Shown: one piece after another, positions 16,147-24,685 of the stretch | Layout: each line of letters starts with the position of its first letter | How positions within the stretch are numbered: the first letter of the stretch is position 1 | From: Burkholderiaceae bacterium | Lineage (GTDB): Bacteria > Pseudomonadota > Gammaproteobacteria > Burkholderiales > Burkholderiaceae_B | Direction of reading: 5' to 3' | DNA length: 64,000 nt | Assembly: GCA_023653055.1 (NCBI GenBank) | Contig: JAMNXR010000002.1 | Location: forward strand, 1 to 64,000 | Notes under the pieces: model-generated | The model's database searches: none | The model's input: only the letters and a program-made list of their open reading frames with translations | Told to the model about the DNA's origin: nothing | Program-made: the position numbers and the translations under genes

Positions 16147-18858
16147 TTAGATTTGTTGTTGCTCATTCGGTGTGTGTGCTGCGAGGATGCGATCGAGTTT
16201 TAAGATGTCAGCTAGGGGTAAAGCTTTTGAAAAAAGAAAGCCTTGTCCAAGATGGCATCCGTTATTCATTAACACTTCTCGTTGCAACTCTGTTTCTACG
16301 CCTTCTGCGATGATCTCTAGGCCGAGTGAAGTGCCGAGCGCAATGATACTTTTCACGATTTTTTGGTTGGTTTGATCGTCGATATCACGGACAAAATCTC
16401 GATCAATTTTGAGCTTTTGGAAAGGAAGGCTGCCGAGTCGTGAAAGCGAGGAGTAGCCTTTTCCAAAATCATCGATTGCAAGTTTTAATCCCATACCAAT
16501 GAGCATTTGCAGTTGCAGATGCAGCTGAATAGATTGAGGACTCTGTGAAAGTTCTGACTCTGTCAGTTCTAGTACAAGGCCATCCAGGCAATCGACATCC
16601 CGCTCCAGGTGATTGGCAAAAAATGTCGTGATTTCTTGTTTGACAAAAAAGTGCGGAGAAATGTTGACTGCAATGGCTACACCCTTAAAGTGTGCGTCAA
16701 TAAATGGTTTGTCAGCCATCACCTTGTTCAGAATCGCGACAGTGACTAAGTTAATGAGGTTAGTCTGCTCTGCGATCTCAATAAACTCCCCGGGTGACAT
16801 CGTCCCGAGTTCGGCGTCTGTCCAGCGTGCAAGTGCCTCAAAACCAAGGATTCTGCCCGTGGAGAGCTCGACGCAAGGCTGATAGTAGGGAATGATTAGC
16901 CCCTGCGTGAGTGCAAGTGTCAATTTTTCATGGATGGTATTGAGACGTTGGGCGCGCGCTTGAATGTTTTTGCTATACCAAACCAACTGTGAGCGCCCAG
17001 TTTCTTTGGCGACGCGCAAGGCCATATCTGCTGCAGTGAGCAAACCGTTTAATTCTTGCGCGTCATCTGGATATATCGCAGCGCCTGCACTAAAGCTTGT
17101 GTGGATCAATCTCGGTTCGCTGATGCCTGCATCAACTGTAAAGGTGTGGGCCAGTTGACGTAACGTTTGCAGTAAGTTGGGCAGCTGCTGTTTGTTGTGA
17201 ATGAGTGCAATAAATTCATCGCCCGAACGACGGCATAAAAAAGAACCTTCGGGCAGACATGCCTTCAGATGCTCACTGAGCTTGATGATCACCAGATCAC
17301 CTTCTTCGTGTCCATACTTGTCGTTGATTATCTTGAGATGATCAAGATCGATGAAAATCAACGCGCAAGAAAAGTCTTTATCTGGATGCGCAAGCAATGG
17401 GGTGATGTGATCGACAAATGCCCGATAGTTTGGCATTCCAGTTAACTGATCGTTATAGCTCAGCTCTCGTAACTGGTTTTCTGCTTGTTTCAGTGGACGG
17501 ATATCCGAAAATAGTGCGATATTTCCTAAGTGTTGTCCGTTTTCTGCGCGTAATCTTGAGGCAGACAGCATGACGGGGATGAGGCGGCCTTCTACGTCTT
17601 TAAAGTATGTTTCACCCCGCCACTCACCAAAGCGATCGATGCTTTGTGAAATGAGATGTTGAGAAATCGCTTCGCCAGTAGGCGATTGATGGATATCTCT
17701 GTAGAGTACGCCCGACTTTTGTCCTAGCAGCTGAGATTTTGTTTGACCCGTGATTTTGAGCAGGGCTGGATTCACATCAATGATGTCTCCATTCATATCC
17801 GTGACCATGATGGCCTCAGCTGCATTATCGAAAATTCTTGAAAAGGTTGAGAGCTGTTTGTTCAAGACTTGTTGCGTACTCAACATTTGCTGTAGCGAAG
17901 TAAAAAGTAAAGAAATTTCATCGTGTTGCTCATCTTTGGCAACGGTGACTTCTTTGCCAGCCACAATATCTCTTGCCTGCTCAAGCAATGCATTCAGTCG
18001 CGCGGTAGTGTTGCGCGCAAAACTAAGAGACCATTTTTTGAGTCTATGGAGTAATAGTGCGCCGGTCAACAATATCAGCACAAAACAAAAAGTGATGACG
18101 AATAGAGAGTTCAGCGCAGATTGTTGGACCGTGAGGTGCAGCGCAAGTTTTTGACTTTGACCTGAAACGAGAAAGTCAGCTTCGGTTTGCTGAATCCAAA
18201 TACCTTGCTTGGGGAGAGCCGGCAGATTGTTCTGCATGCCAATGTTAACCGTCACACCTTTTGGCAAATCAATCGTCTCAATGAGTTTATTTAAATCAAA
18301 ACTAAGAAGAAGAATACCCAGAGGTGTATCGATAAAAGGTGCATTGACCACTAATGTCGTCAAGAGCAGGCTTTGACCGTCCTGCGCTGTTTCGATTGTA
18401 TGTTTTGACTGATTGGTCTGAACGGTGTGCGAAATGAGTTGTTGCGCCTGGGGGATATTTATATCCACAGCGCGACTTTCGATTACTGGGCGACCTCGAT
18501 CGTCCAGCAACTCAATTTTATGAATGGCATTTTGATTGATTTTTTGGAAAAGAGGTTCGAGATAGGCCTCCCGTCCACCGGAGTCTGTGAGCGCAGCCCA
18601 TAGCAAGGGCGACTCTGCGAGCACATTCATATCGCGGATCTTACCGGAAACCTCAGTACTCACTTTGGTGATCACGAGTTCTTGGACGTGTTCGAGTTTG
18701 CTGACGCGGTAGATATAAAGACTCAACACTGCAATGATGAGCACGGCAAGTGCCGTCAATGCGAGAGACCACCCGACGATTGAAATCAGTTTCTTTTCTA
18801 TCTGATACTGCAAAGAGTTCGTCTTCGTCTGCAAAGATGTCCAGAAGTAACAAAACAA
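16147..18858 (-). CDS. Membrane PAS-GGDEF-EAL protein (cyclic di-GMP turnover)
   Basis: Up to 903 residues; the start is uncertain (TTG 18858, or TTG 18834 with GGAC upstream). A transmembrane helix near residue 30-52 is followed by an extracytoplasmic sensor region to about 260, a second helix, a HAMP-like linker, and PAS (about 340-455, MVTDMNGDIIDVNPALLKIT). The GGDEF domain has SGDEF in CRRSGDEFIALI. The EAL domain keeps GFEALARW, LELTESEL, DDFGKGYSSL and EGVETE. The EAL residues needed for phosphodiesterase activity look complete, while the first Gly of GGDEF is Ser, often still active. It is divergent from malonyl-CoA decarboxylase. Signal and target are unknown. Confidence 0.88.
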   Translation of the reverse strand: MFCYFWTSLQTKTNSLQYQIEKKLISIVGWSLALTALAVLIIAVLSLYIYRVSKLEHVQELVITKVSTEVSGKIRDMNVLAESPLLWAALTDSGGREAYLEPLFQKINQNAIHKIELLDDRGRPVIESRAVDINIPQAQQLISHTVQTNQSKHTIETAQDGQSLLLTTLVVNAPFIDTPLGILLLSFDLNKLIETIDLPKGVTVNIGMQNNLPALPKQGIWIQQTEADFLVSGQSQKLALHLTVQQSALNSLFVITFCFVLILLTGALLLHRLKKWSLSFARNTTARLNALLEQARDIVAGKEVTVAKDEQHDEISLLFTSLQQMLSTQQVLNKQLSTFSRIFDNAAEAIMVTDMNGDIIDVNPALLKITGQTKSQLLGQKSGVLYRDIHQSPTGEAISQHLISQSIDRFGEWRGETYFKDVEGRLIPVMLSASRLRAENGQHLGNIALFSDIRPLKQAENQLRELSYNDQLTGMPNYRAFVDHITPLLAHPDKDFSCALIFIDLDHLKIINDKYGHEEGDLVIIKLSEHLKACLPEGSFLCRRSGDEFIALIHNKQQLPNLLQTLRQLAHTFTVDAGISEPRLIHTSFSAGAAIYPDDAQELNGLLTAADMALRVAKETGRSQLVWYSKNIQARAQRLNTIHEKLTLALTQGLIIPYYQPCVELSTGRILGFEALARWTDAELGTMSPGEFIEIAEQTNLINLVTVAILNKVMADKPFIDAHFKGVAIAVNISPHFFVKQEITTFFANHLERDVDCLDGLVLELTESELSQSPQSIQLHLQLQMLIGMGLKLAIDDFGKGYSSLSRLGSLPFQKLKIDRDFVRDIDDQTNQKIVKSIIALGTSLGLEIIAEGVETELQREVLMNNGCHLGQGFLFSKALPLADILKLDRILAAHTPNEQQQI

Positions 18859-18905
18859 AAAATTATGTTAACGTGAATTGAAGCCCAACATCGGAGAAAT
18901 GCTAT

Positions 18906-20189
18906 ATGTTTGAAAGGTTTATAAAAGGTCGGTCGCTCGAGACGGCTAAAAAGACAGCCTTGAACTTACTCTCTGAAAAGGGCGATACCAATGCCCAAAG
19001 CATGGCGTCCAAGCTCTTAGAGACTTTTCACAACCTTGATCGGGCGGAGCAGCTCAGTTTTTTTGAGTTTATGGCGGACCGTTTTAATCCTGAGCCTGCA
19101 GCCGTTCTCGCTGCGGCACAACGCTATGCAGACCGCCCTGATCATGCGAGTTTGAGTAATCTGTTTCATACGGTTGAACCCGCAAGACAAGAGTTAGTGA
19201 GACGTTTAAATCGCGCGATCGGTGGAACGCACTCAATTGTTCAAATGCGCGAAAGACTGCTGGGTCATTTAAAAGCGCATCCAGGGCTCAAGTCGGTCGA
19301 CATAGATATTCAGCACGTCTTTAGTTCTTGGTTCAATCCAGGATTCTTGGAGCTCCATGAAATTACGTGGTCTTCGCCGGCGATCTTGCTCGAAAAAATC
19401 ATCAAACACGAGTCTGTGCACGCGATTGATGGTTGGGACGACTTACGCAGACGCCTACAGCCGGATCGCCGATGTTTTGCCTTTTTCCATCCCCAGTTGC
19501 CGGGAGAGCCTCTTATTTTTGTCGAAGTTGCGCTGGTACCGACGATTGCGCGAGAGATTGGCACATTGCTCGACAAAAAGGCTGAGCCCCTTGAGTCCAA
19601 GAAATTTAAGACTGCAATCTTTTATTCAATTAGTAACTGCCAGCCGGGACTCAAAGGCGTTTCGCTAGGTAACTTTCTGATTAAGCGAGTCGCTGAAAAA
19701 ATTCAGCAAGAGATTCCGTCGGTCAAAACCTTTTGCACATTGTCACCTATCCCAGGCTTTACAAAATGGCTGGATTCGGGCGTCAAGGCTGAGCAGTTTG
19801 ATTTGACGCCCGCCAAGCGTGCGAAGGTTGAACATGCCTTTAAGCTTTTACGCGACAAAGGTCAGCCATGGGCCAAGATACTCGCGGCAGGATGGACGAG
19901 TCTCAATGTCAGCCCAGAAGAACAAGCGGCTTTGCTGTGTGTGTGTTTTGTGTACTTGACGCAAGCGTCCTGTACAAAAGAGGGGGATGCGGTGGCGAAA
20001 TTCCACCTGTCAAATGGTGCGCAACTTTTTAACATTAACTGGGCGGCTGACCTGTCTAAAAAGGGTGTCGCGCAATCTTGTAGTTTGATGGTCAACTATT
20101 TATACGAGTTGGATGCGGTTGAAAATAACCACGAAGCTTTTGTGAATAAGACTGTGGTGTATGCAAAGAGTCTAGAAAAGTTAGTATGA
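18906..20189 (+). CDS. Malonyl-CoA decarboxylase
   Basis: 427 residues. The catalytic pair expected for this GNAT-fold enzyme is present: Ser in TLSPIPGFTKWL near residue 280 and His in AKFHLSNGAQLFNINW near 365. The helical N-terminal domain with SWFNPGFLELHEITW is also typical. It converts malonyl-CoA to acetyl-CoA and CO2 in the cytosol. GGAGA lies before the ATG. A Bug receptor gene follows 103 bases downstream on the same strand, which could point to malonate uptake and use. No malonyl-CoA synthetase (matB) is present. Confidence 0.92.
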   Translation: MFERFIKGRSLETAKKTALNLLSEKGDTNAQSMASKLLETFHNLDRAEQLSFFEFMADRFNPEPAAVLAAAQRYADRPDHASLSNLFHTVEPARQELVRRLNRAIGGTHSIVQMRERLLGHLKAHPGLKSVDIDIQHVFSSWFNPGFLELHEITWSSPAILLEKIIKHESVHAIDGWDDLRRRLQPDRRCFAFFHPQLPGEPLIFVEVALVPTIAREIGTLLDKKAEPLESKKFKTAIFYSISNCQPGLKGVSLGNFLIKRVAEKIQQEIPSVKTFCTLSPIPGFTKWLDSGVKAEQFDLTPAKRAKVEHAFKLLRDKGQPWAKILAAGWTSLNVSPEEQAALLCVCFVYLTQASCTKEGDAVAKFHLSNGAQLFNINWAADLSKKGVAQSCSLMVNYLYELDAVENNHEAFVNKTVVYAKSLEKLV

Positions 20190-20292
20190 AACCTAGGGTT
20201 TATCGGGAGACGATCTATACCTATGAGGGTATAAACTACCGAATCATAAAAGCTGATAGTGTTTTTAAATTAATTTAAGCAAGGAGTGTTAA

Positions 20293-21273
20293 GTGCTAAA
20301 TAAACTCATACGTCACGTCGGATTAGCTCTTGGTGTTTTAGCGGTTGCTGCGTCACCCATCGCTTCGGCACAACAGTGGCCAGTCAAGCCGGTTACTTTT
20401 GTTTCGCCCTTTCCTCCAGGTGGCTCCGTTGATCCTCTGGCCCGTTTGTTTGCGGTGAAGTTGAGCGAGGCGCTCGGTCAACAGTTTATCGTTGAAAACC
20501 GGACCGGTGCCTCAGGCTCTATCGGAACAGCGTATGTTGCGAAAGCACCTGCTGATGGTTACACATTTGTGTTTGTGTTTGACACGCATGCAACAAACCC
20601 ATACTTGTTGCCAAAGATGACCTATGACACCCTCAAGGACTTGACGCCTGTGATGTTGGTGGGGACCGCGCCCATGGCCTTTGCCACTTCGCCTAACAAG
20701 CCATATAAAAACTTTACGGATTACGTCAAAGCTGCAAAAGCTAAACCAGATACGTTGAGCTATGGCTCAGTCGGCAGCGGTAGCTTGGGTCACCTTGCGA
20801 TGACAATGCTTGAGAAAGACGGTAAATTCAAGGTTGTGCATGCCCCCTACAAGGGCGGTGGTCCAATGTCCATCGACATTATGGGCGGCCAAATCGATGG
20901 TGGTATTGGTTCAATCGCCGTGTTGGGTAACCATATTCGCAGCGGAAAAATGCGCGCCTTGGCTGTGACCAGCGAAACGCGTGCGCCTTCATTGCCCGAT
21001 GTGCCAACAATGGCCGAGCTGGGCTTTAAGGGTTTTTCAGCCGAAGCCTGGTGGGCTGTGTATGCGCCAACAGGTACACCTAAGGCAATCATCGACAAGC
21101 TCAATGCTGAAATGGTCAAAATCACCAAGATGCCTGACGTCAATAAACAATTGACGGAAGTACAAGGCATGAACCTCAAAGCCAGCACACCCGAAGCACT
21201 CGCCAAGTTCACGCAATCCGAGATGGATCGCTGGTCCAAGGTCATCAAGGAAAACAACATTAAACCTGATTAA
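20293..21273 (+). CDS. Bug/TctC-type periplasmic solute receptor
   Basis: 326 residues starting at GTG 20293, placed seven bases after a strong AAGGAG. A signal peptide ends near IASAQQ. Family marks are WPVKPVTFVSPFPPGGSVD, VENRTGASGSIG and HAPYKGGGPMSIDIMGG. Bug proteins bind carboxylates or related small molecules; many work with TctAB permeases, none of which is near. Its place after malonyl-CoA decarboxylase suggests a dicarboxylate such as malonate, but this is only from context. An intrinsic terminator follows its stop. Confidence 0.88.
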   Translation: MLNKLIRHVGLALGVLAVAASPIASAQQWPVKPVTFVSPFPPGGSVDPLARLFAVKLSEALGQQFIVENRTGASGSIGTAYVAKAPADGYTFVFVFDTHATNPYLLPKMTYDTLKDLTPVMLVGTAPMAFATSPNKPYKNFTDYVKAAKAKPDTLSYGSVGSGSLGHLAMTMLEKDGKFKVVHAPYKGGGPMSIDIMGGQIDGGIGSIAVLGNHIRSGKMRALAVTSETRAPSLPDVPTMAELGFKGFSAEAWWAVYAPTGTPKAIIDKLNAEMVKITKMPDVNKQLTEVQGMNLKASTPEALAKFTQSEMDRWSKVIKENNIKPD

Positions 21274-21296
21274 TGTTTTGATCTGAAATTGTATGT

Positions 21297-21323
21297 AAAA
21301 CGCCCCTCTCGGGGCGTTTTTTT
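21297..21323 (+). terminator. Intrinsic terminator after the Bug gene
   Basis: CGCCCC (21301-21306), loop TCTC, GGGGCG (21311-21316), then seven T bases, with AAAA before the stem. It could also stop the convergent alcohol dehydrogenase transcript, because the A-run becomes a T-run on the minus strand. Confidence 0.9.
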
Positions 21324-21346
21324 CAACTGTAATTAGTACATGCTAT

Positions 21347-22429
21347 TTAGTGCACCGCGTATAAGCGTTCAGGTGTCACAAAGTTTTTGCCACGCCGCGA
21401 GAGTAGAGCGGCTTTAATCTGTGCATCAATAGCGGGATCTGTATCGGTGAGTAAGACAGGTTGATAGCCAAGGTGAATGAGCCATTCTTGTAGCTCCCAT
21501 TCGTCGTTCACAATGGGTTCCATAGCTGCACGAAGATAGATGCCGAGCTCCTCTGAGGACTCGCGTGCGAGTTTATAGACACGCGGCAACCATCTTGCAC
21601 ACGCTGCGCCGTGCGGCACACCTTTCAGAAGAGTATCTTCATAAGAGAGGGCATGTACGAGGGCCGTCTCAGTTAAGGCCATCGCTTGACCCGCCCAGAG
21701 CGATGCTTGACTCATTTCAGCTCTGAGAGCAATGTCATGGGGGTGATCAATGAGTCCTGGCAAGGCCCGTGTAATCTGCTGCGCAGCCGACATCGCGAAC
21801 GCAAAGGCCTTTGGCACGCGCTGGAGATTCCAGATTGCTTCTAAAGCGTGGGCAAGGGCATCCACACCGCTATCTCGCGTGACATGCCAGGGCGCCGTGA
21901 GACATAGTTCAGGATCCACAACGGCCCAATCCGCGATGGCGGCGGTGCCATAAAATGAATGTTTAGAACCGTTATCAATATCCCAAAGCGTTGCAGTGGA
22001 AGAAACCTCACTGCCTGTACCTGCTGTAGTCGGCATTAACAAAAGAGGACACGATGCGAAATCATTGATATCACTCGGTTGATCGAGCACGCTTGTAATC
22101 GATACGTTTGGCGCGAGCGTGATTCTCATGGATTTCGCCAGGTCGAGCGTGCTGCCACCACCAATTGCGATCAACGTAGGGACGTCACGCCCTGAGTGAT
22201 GGGTCCAAAAATGCTGTCGCATTTGATCCGCGCGTTCAATGGTCACTAACCCGTCAGGACAATATAGAATTTCCTTCAAACGGGCCCCGAACATGCTGCG
22301 TACTTCTTCTATCAGCTGCCTGCTGGCGTGCGAATGCAAAAGTATCACCACAGAGCGATCGCCGATTAAAGCCGGTATGCTGTGACGTGCACCAATGCTA
22401 AAGGAAATTTCTGGCTTGAGGTCGTTCAT
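21347..22429 (-). CDS. Iron-type (group III) alcohol dehydrogenase
   Basis: 360 residues, typical for the family. The NAD(P) site is GGGSTLDLAKS; TAGTGSEVSSTA follows. Metal ligands are visible: Asp and His in DSGVDALAHALEA, and two more His in ALVHALSYEDTLLKGVPHGA. It should interconvert an alcohol and an aldehyde or ketone. The start overlaps the stop of the metallophosphoesterase gene (ATGA), so it is the third gene of the agt-plcP operon, where its substrate may be a lipid headgroup or a breakdown product. It is shorter at the N-terminus than most relatives, which are around 380. The substrate is not predicted by any motif I can read. Confidence 0.82.
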   Translation of the reverse strand: MNDLKPEISFSIGARHSIPALIGDRSVVILLHSHASRQLIEEVRSMFGARLKEILYCPDGLVTIERADQMRQHFWTHHSGRDVPTLIAIGGGSTLDLAKSMRITLAPNVSITSVLDQPSDINDFASCPLLLMPTTAGTGSEVSSTATLWDIDNGSKHSFYGTAAIADWAVVDPELCLTAPWHVTRDSGVDALAHALEAIWNLQRVPKAFAFAMSAAQQITRALPGLIDHPHDIALRAEMSQASLWAGQAMALTETALVHALSYEDTLLKGVPHGAACARWLPRVYKLARESSEELGIYLRAAMEPIVNDEWELQEWLIHLGYQPVLLTDTDPAIDAQIKAALLSRRGKNFVTPERLYAVH

Positions 22430-23247
22430 ATCGCGAGACCTTCCTCTTCTTCTTGTTCTTGTTTCTTATCAACTTTTGAACGGTAGGGCCAGTGCACGAT
22501 CTTTAATTCACCTGAATTGGTTTCGACAATAGCAGAGAGACTTTCGACCCAATCGCCATCGTTGCAATACAAGATCCCATTAATCTCTCTAATCTCAGCT
22601 TTGTGGATGTGTCCGCACAGGACACCATCAAAGCCACGGCGCTTGGCTTCGTCTGTTAAAACTGTCTCAAACTCCGTGATAAATGAAACAGCATTTTTGA
22701 CACGGTGCTTGAGGTATTGAGAAAGCGACCAATAAGACATGCCAAACTTGTGTCGCAGATGATTAAAGGTATTGTTGAGTTTTAAAATAAAGGTGTAGAG
22801 TGAATCACCTAGGTATGCCAGCCACTTGGCGTGCTTGATGATGCCATCAAATAGATCACCATGCGTGATCCAAATTTTTCTGCCATCCATCAACACATGC
22901 GTGGCTTCATTGACAATCTCTATTTCTCCAAAGGTCATTCCAGTAAAGGAGCGGAGCGCTTCGTCGTGATTGCCCGCGATATAAATGACTTTGGTGCCTT
23001 TTCTGGATTTACGTAATATTTTTTGCACAACATCGTTGTGACTTTGTCGCCAATACCAGCCACGCTTCAGTTGCCAACCATCGATGATGTCGCCGACCAA
23101 ATACAACGTATCAGATTCATTGAACTTGAGAAAATCAACCAGATAGTCGGCTTTGCAGCCAGGTGTACCTAAATGGACGTCGGATATCCATATTGATCGG
23201 TATCGCTCATGACGCTGTTCTGGAGTTGATAATTCATATGAAATCAT
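22426..23247 (-). CDS. plcP: Metallophosphoesterase resembling PlcP-type phospholipase C (often labelled UDP-2,3-diacylglucosamine hydrolase)
   Basis: 273 residues with all five calcineurin-fold motifs: SDVHLGT, GDIIDGW, GNHDE, THGD and GHIHKAE. The segment SDVHLGTPGCKADYLVDFLK, then WQLKRGWYWRQSHNDVVQKI, matches the PlcP group. That group hydrolyses phosphatidylethanolamine and other phospholipids to diacylglycerol in phosphate-starved bacteria. LpxH-like annotation is common for such proteins, but true LpxH is shorter and this one follows a glycosyltransferase gene, the usual PlcP context. It lies 32 bases after that gene, whose end is followed by a CTGTCAT half-site. It is not proven biochemically here. 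Confidence 0.75.
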   Translation of the reverse strand: MISYELSTPEQRHERYRSIWISDVHLGTPGCKADYLVDFLKFNESDTLYLVGDIIDGWQLKRGWYWRQSHNDVVQKILRKSRKGTKVIYIAGNHDEALRSFTGMTFGEIEIVNEATHVLMDGRKIWITHGDLFDGIIKHAKWLAYLGDSLYTFILKLNNTFNHLRHKFGMSYWSLSQYLKHRVKNAVSFITEFETVLTDEAKRRGFDGVLCGHIHKAEIREINGILYCNDGDWVESLSAIVETNSGELKIVHWPYRSKVDKKQEQEEEEGLAI

Positions 23248-23279
23248 GGGCTGTATTATCTCTAGAGAACATGACAGTT

Positions 23280-24509
23280 TTATGTCGGAATGGTGAAGGT
23301 GTCGTGACGTGGGTTGTTTTTTTTAGAATGAATCAGTTCGCAGAAGATTTTTTCGGTTTTGCGGATGATGGCTTCCCACGAATGATGGCGGGCAGTTTCT
23401 GCAGCTGCATGGCCGAGTCCATGTAAAAGGGGTTGATTCATCGTCGTTTCTACGACGGCTTCAATAAAAGCTTGTTCATCCCCAGCTTCAACCGTGATGC
23501 CATTCACCCCGGTGTCGATTAAATCGCCTGCCGCAGCGTGACGATAGGCGACAACGGCCAAACCGCTCGCCATTGCTTCAATGGTGACATTGCCGAAGGT
23601 TTCGGTGAGGCTGGGAAATACAAAAACGTCAGCGCTTGCATAATGCTGGGCGAGATCCGTGCCACGTTTCATTCCAACAAAGATGGCATGAGGGCATTGT
23701 TTCTCTAAGGTGGCGCGTAACGGACCATCCCCCACAATGACAAGTTTGACTGTGGGAGCAATCGCTTGCGCTGCTTCATAACTACGGAGTAAGAGATCCA
23801 GGTTTTTTTCAACCGCTAATCTGCCCACCGAAAGTAAAACGACATCTGACGCGTGCGCGCCCCATGAGGCACGAAGGGATTCTGATCTTAAGTGTGATGA
23901 AAAGTGCGACGTATCAACGCCTCTGGGCATGACTTCTAAATTCAATAACCCCATTGTTTGGAGTTCTTGTTTAAGTTTTGCAGTCGGCACCATTGTTTTG
24001 TTCGTGGCATTATGAATCCAGCGCAAGTAGGCAACAATCAGCGGTTCAATCGCCCCAATTTTGTACATCCCACTGTAGGCATGAAAATTTGTTCTGAAGT
24101 CTGAAGACGTTGGAATACCCAGCTCGCGGGCCGCTCGGACGGCGGACCATCCAAGGGGGCCTTCCGTGGCGATGTGCACGACATCGGGTCGCTTATTTCT
24201 CCAGCGGTTGAGGAGTTTTTGTTTGCAGGGTAAGCCGCCCCGCAGTTCGCGATAAAATGGAATAGGAAAAGATTTCACTAAAAAATCGTTTTCACGGTCA
24301 GCGTTGGATACGTTCGCGTGGTCTGCTGGTTGTTTTGGTCGAATGACACAGACGTGATGCTTGATTTTCCTTAACCCTTTTACCAGCATTGAAACAGTGT
24401 GCGCGACACCATTTACCTCTGGGGGGTAGGTTTCGGTCACGACATCAATATGTAGTGGGGTGTTGTATGTTGGACAATCTATTGTTTTGTCTTGCGTTGT
24501 CTCTGCCAT
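23280..24509 (-). CDS. agt: GT4 glycosyltransferase, Agt/MgtA-like (diacylglycerol glycosyl transfer)
   Basis: About 409 residues from the ATG at 24509 (AAGG upstream; a TTG at 24527 is possible). The N-terminal Rossmann domain opens with TYPPEVNGVAHTVSMLVKGL, typical of MgtA/PimB-like enzymes. The C-terminal domain has SVGRLAVEKNLDLLL and the retaining EX7E motif in ETFGNVTIE. With PlcP, Agt turns diacylglycerol into a glycolipid that replaces phospholipids under phosphate limitation. The gene order agt-plcP-ADH, all on the minus strand with short gaps, supports this. Sugar donor and exact acceptor are unknown. A candidate Pho box lies 44 bases upstream. Confidence 0.78.
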   Translation of the reverse strand: MAETTQDKTIDCPTYNTPLHIDVVTETYPPEVNGVAHTVSMLVKGLRKIKHHVCVIRPKQPADHANVSNADRENDFLVKSFPIPFYRELRGGLPCKQKLLNRWRNKRPDVVHIATEGPLGWSAVRAARELGIPTSSDFRTNFHAYSGMYKIGAIEPLIVAYLRWIHNATNKTMVPTAKLKQELQTMGLLNLEVMPRGVDTSHFSSHLRSESLRASWGAHASDVVLLSVGRLAVEKNLDLLLRSYEAAQAIAPTVKLVIVGDGPLRATLEKQCPHAIFVGMKRGTDLAQHYASADVFVFPSLTETFGNVTIEAMASGLAVVAYRHAAAGDLIDTGVNGITVEAGDEQAFIEAVVETTMNQPLLHGLGHAAAETARHHSWEAIIRKTEKIFCELIHSKKNNPRHDTFTIPT

Positions 24510-24552
24510 CTTGAGTGCCTTATGCAACTAAGACTCACTCTAGTATGGTTGT

Positions 24553-24570
24553 ATAACCATTTGATGACAG
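24553..24570 (-). promoter_or_regulatory. Candidate Pho box before the agt-plcP operon
   Basis: On the minus strand CTGTCAT (24564-24570) is followed after four bases by TGGTTAT (24553-24559), a weak second repeat. The spacing to the ATG is 43 bases. A TTGTCAT heptamer on the plus strand (24588-24594) faces the divergent membrane protein gene. One heptamer per side is perfect or nearly so; the partner repeats are poor, so this is a lower-confidence site. Confidence 0.4.
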
Positions 24571-24685
24571 TGATTGAATTTTTGCTATTGTCATCAGATC
24601 TTAATATTTCACGTTCACGCTATCGTCTAAGGTGGGGTTTTCCTGCTTTTCTTATAATAATTGGCCTTACTTTGTGGAGCCTTAT

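Noticed and set aside
20216-20233. TATACC/GGTATA hairpin after malonyl-CoA decarboxylase as a terminator
   Set aside because: Six AT-rich pairs without a T-run; too weak to call.
23271-23277. CTGTCAT half-site between agt and plcP as a full Pho box
   Set aside because: The partner repeat (TCTAGAG) is poor, and the site follows the agt stop inside the operon; kept only as a remark in the plcP entry.
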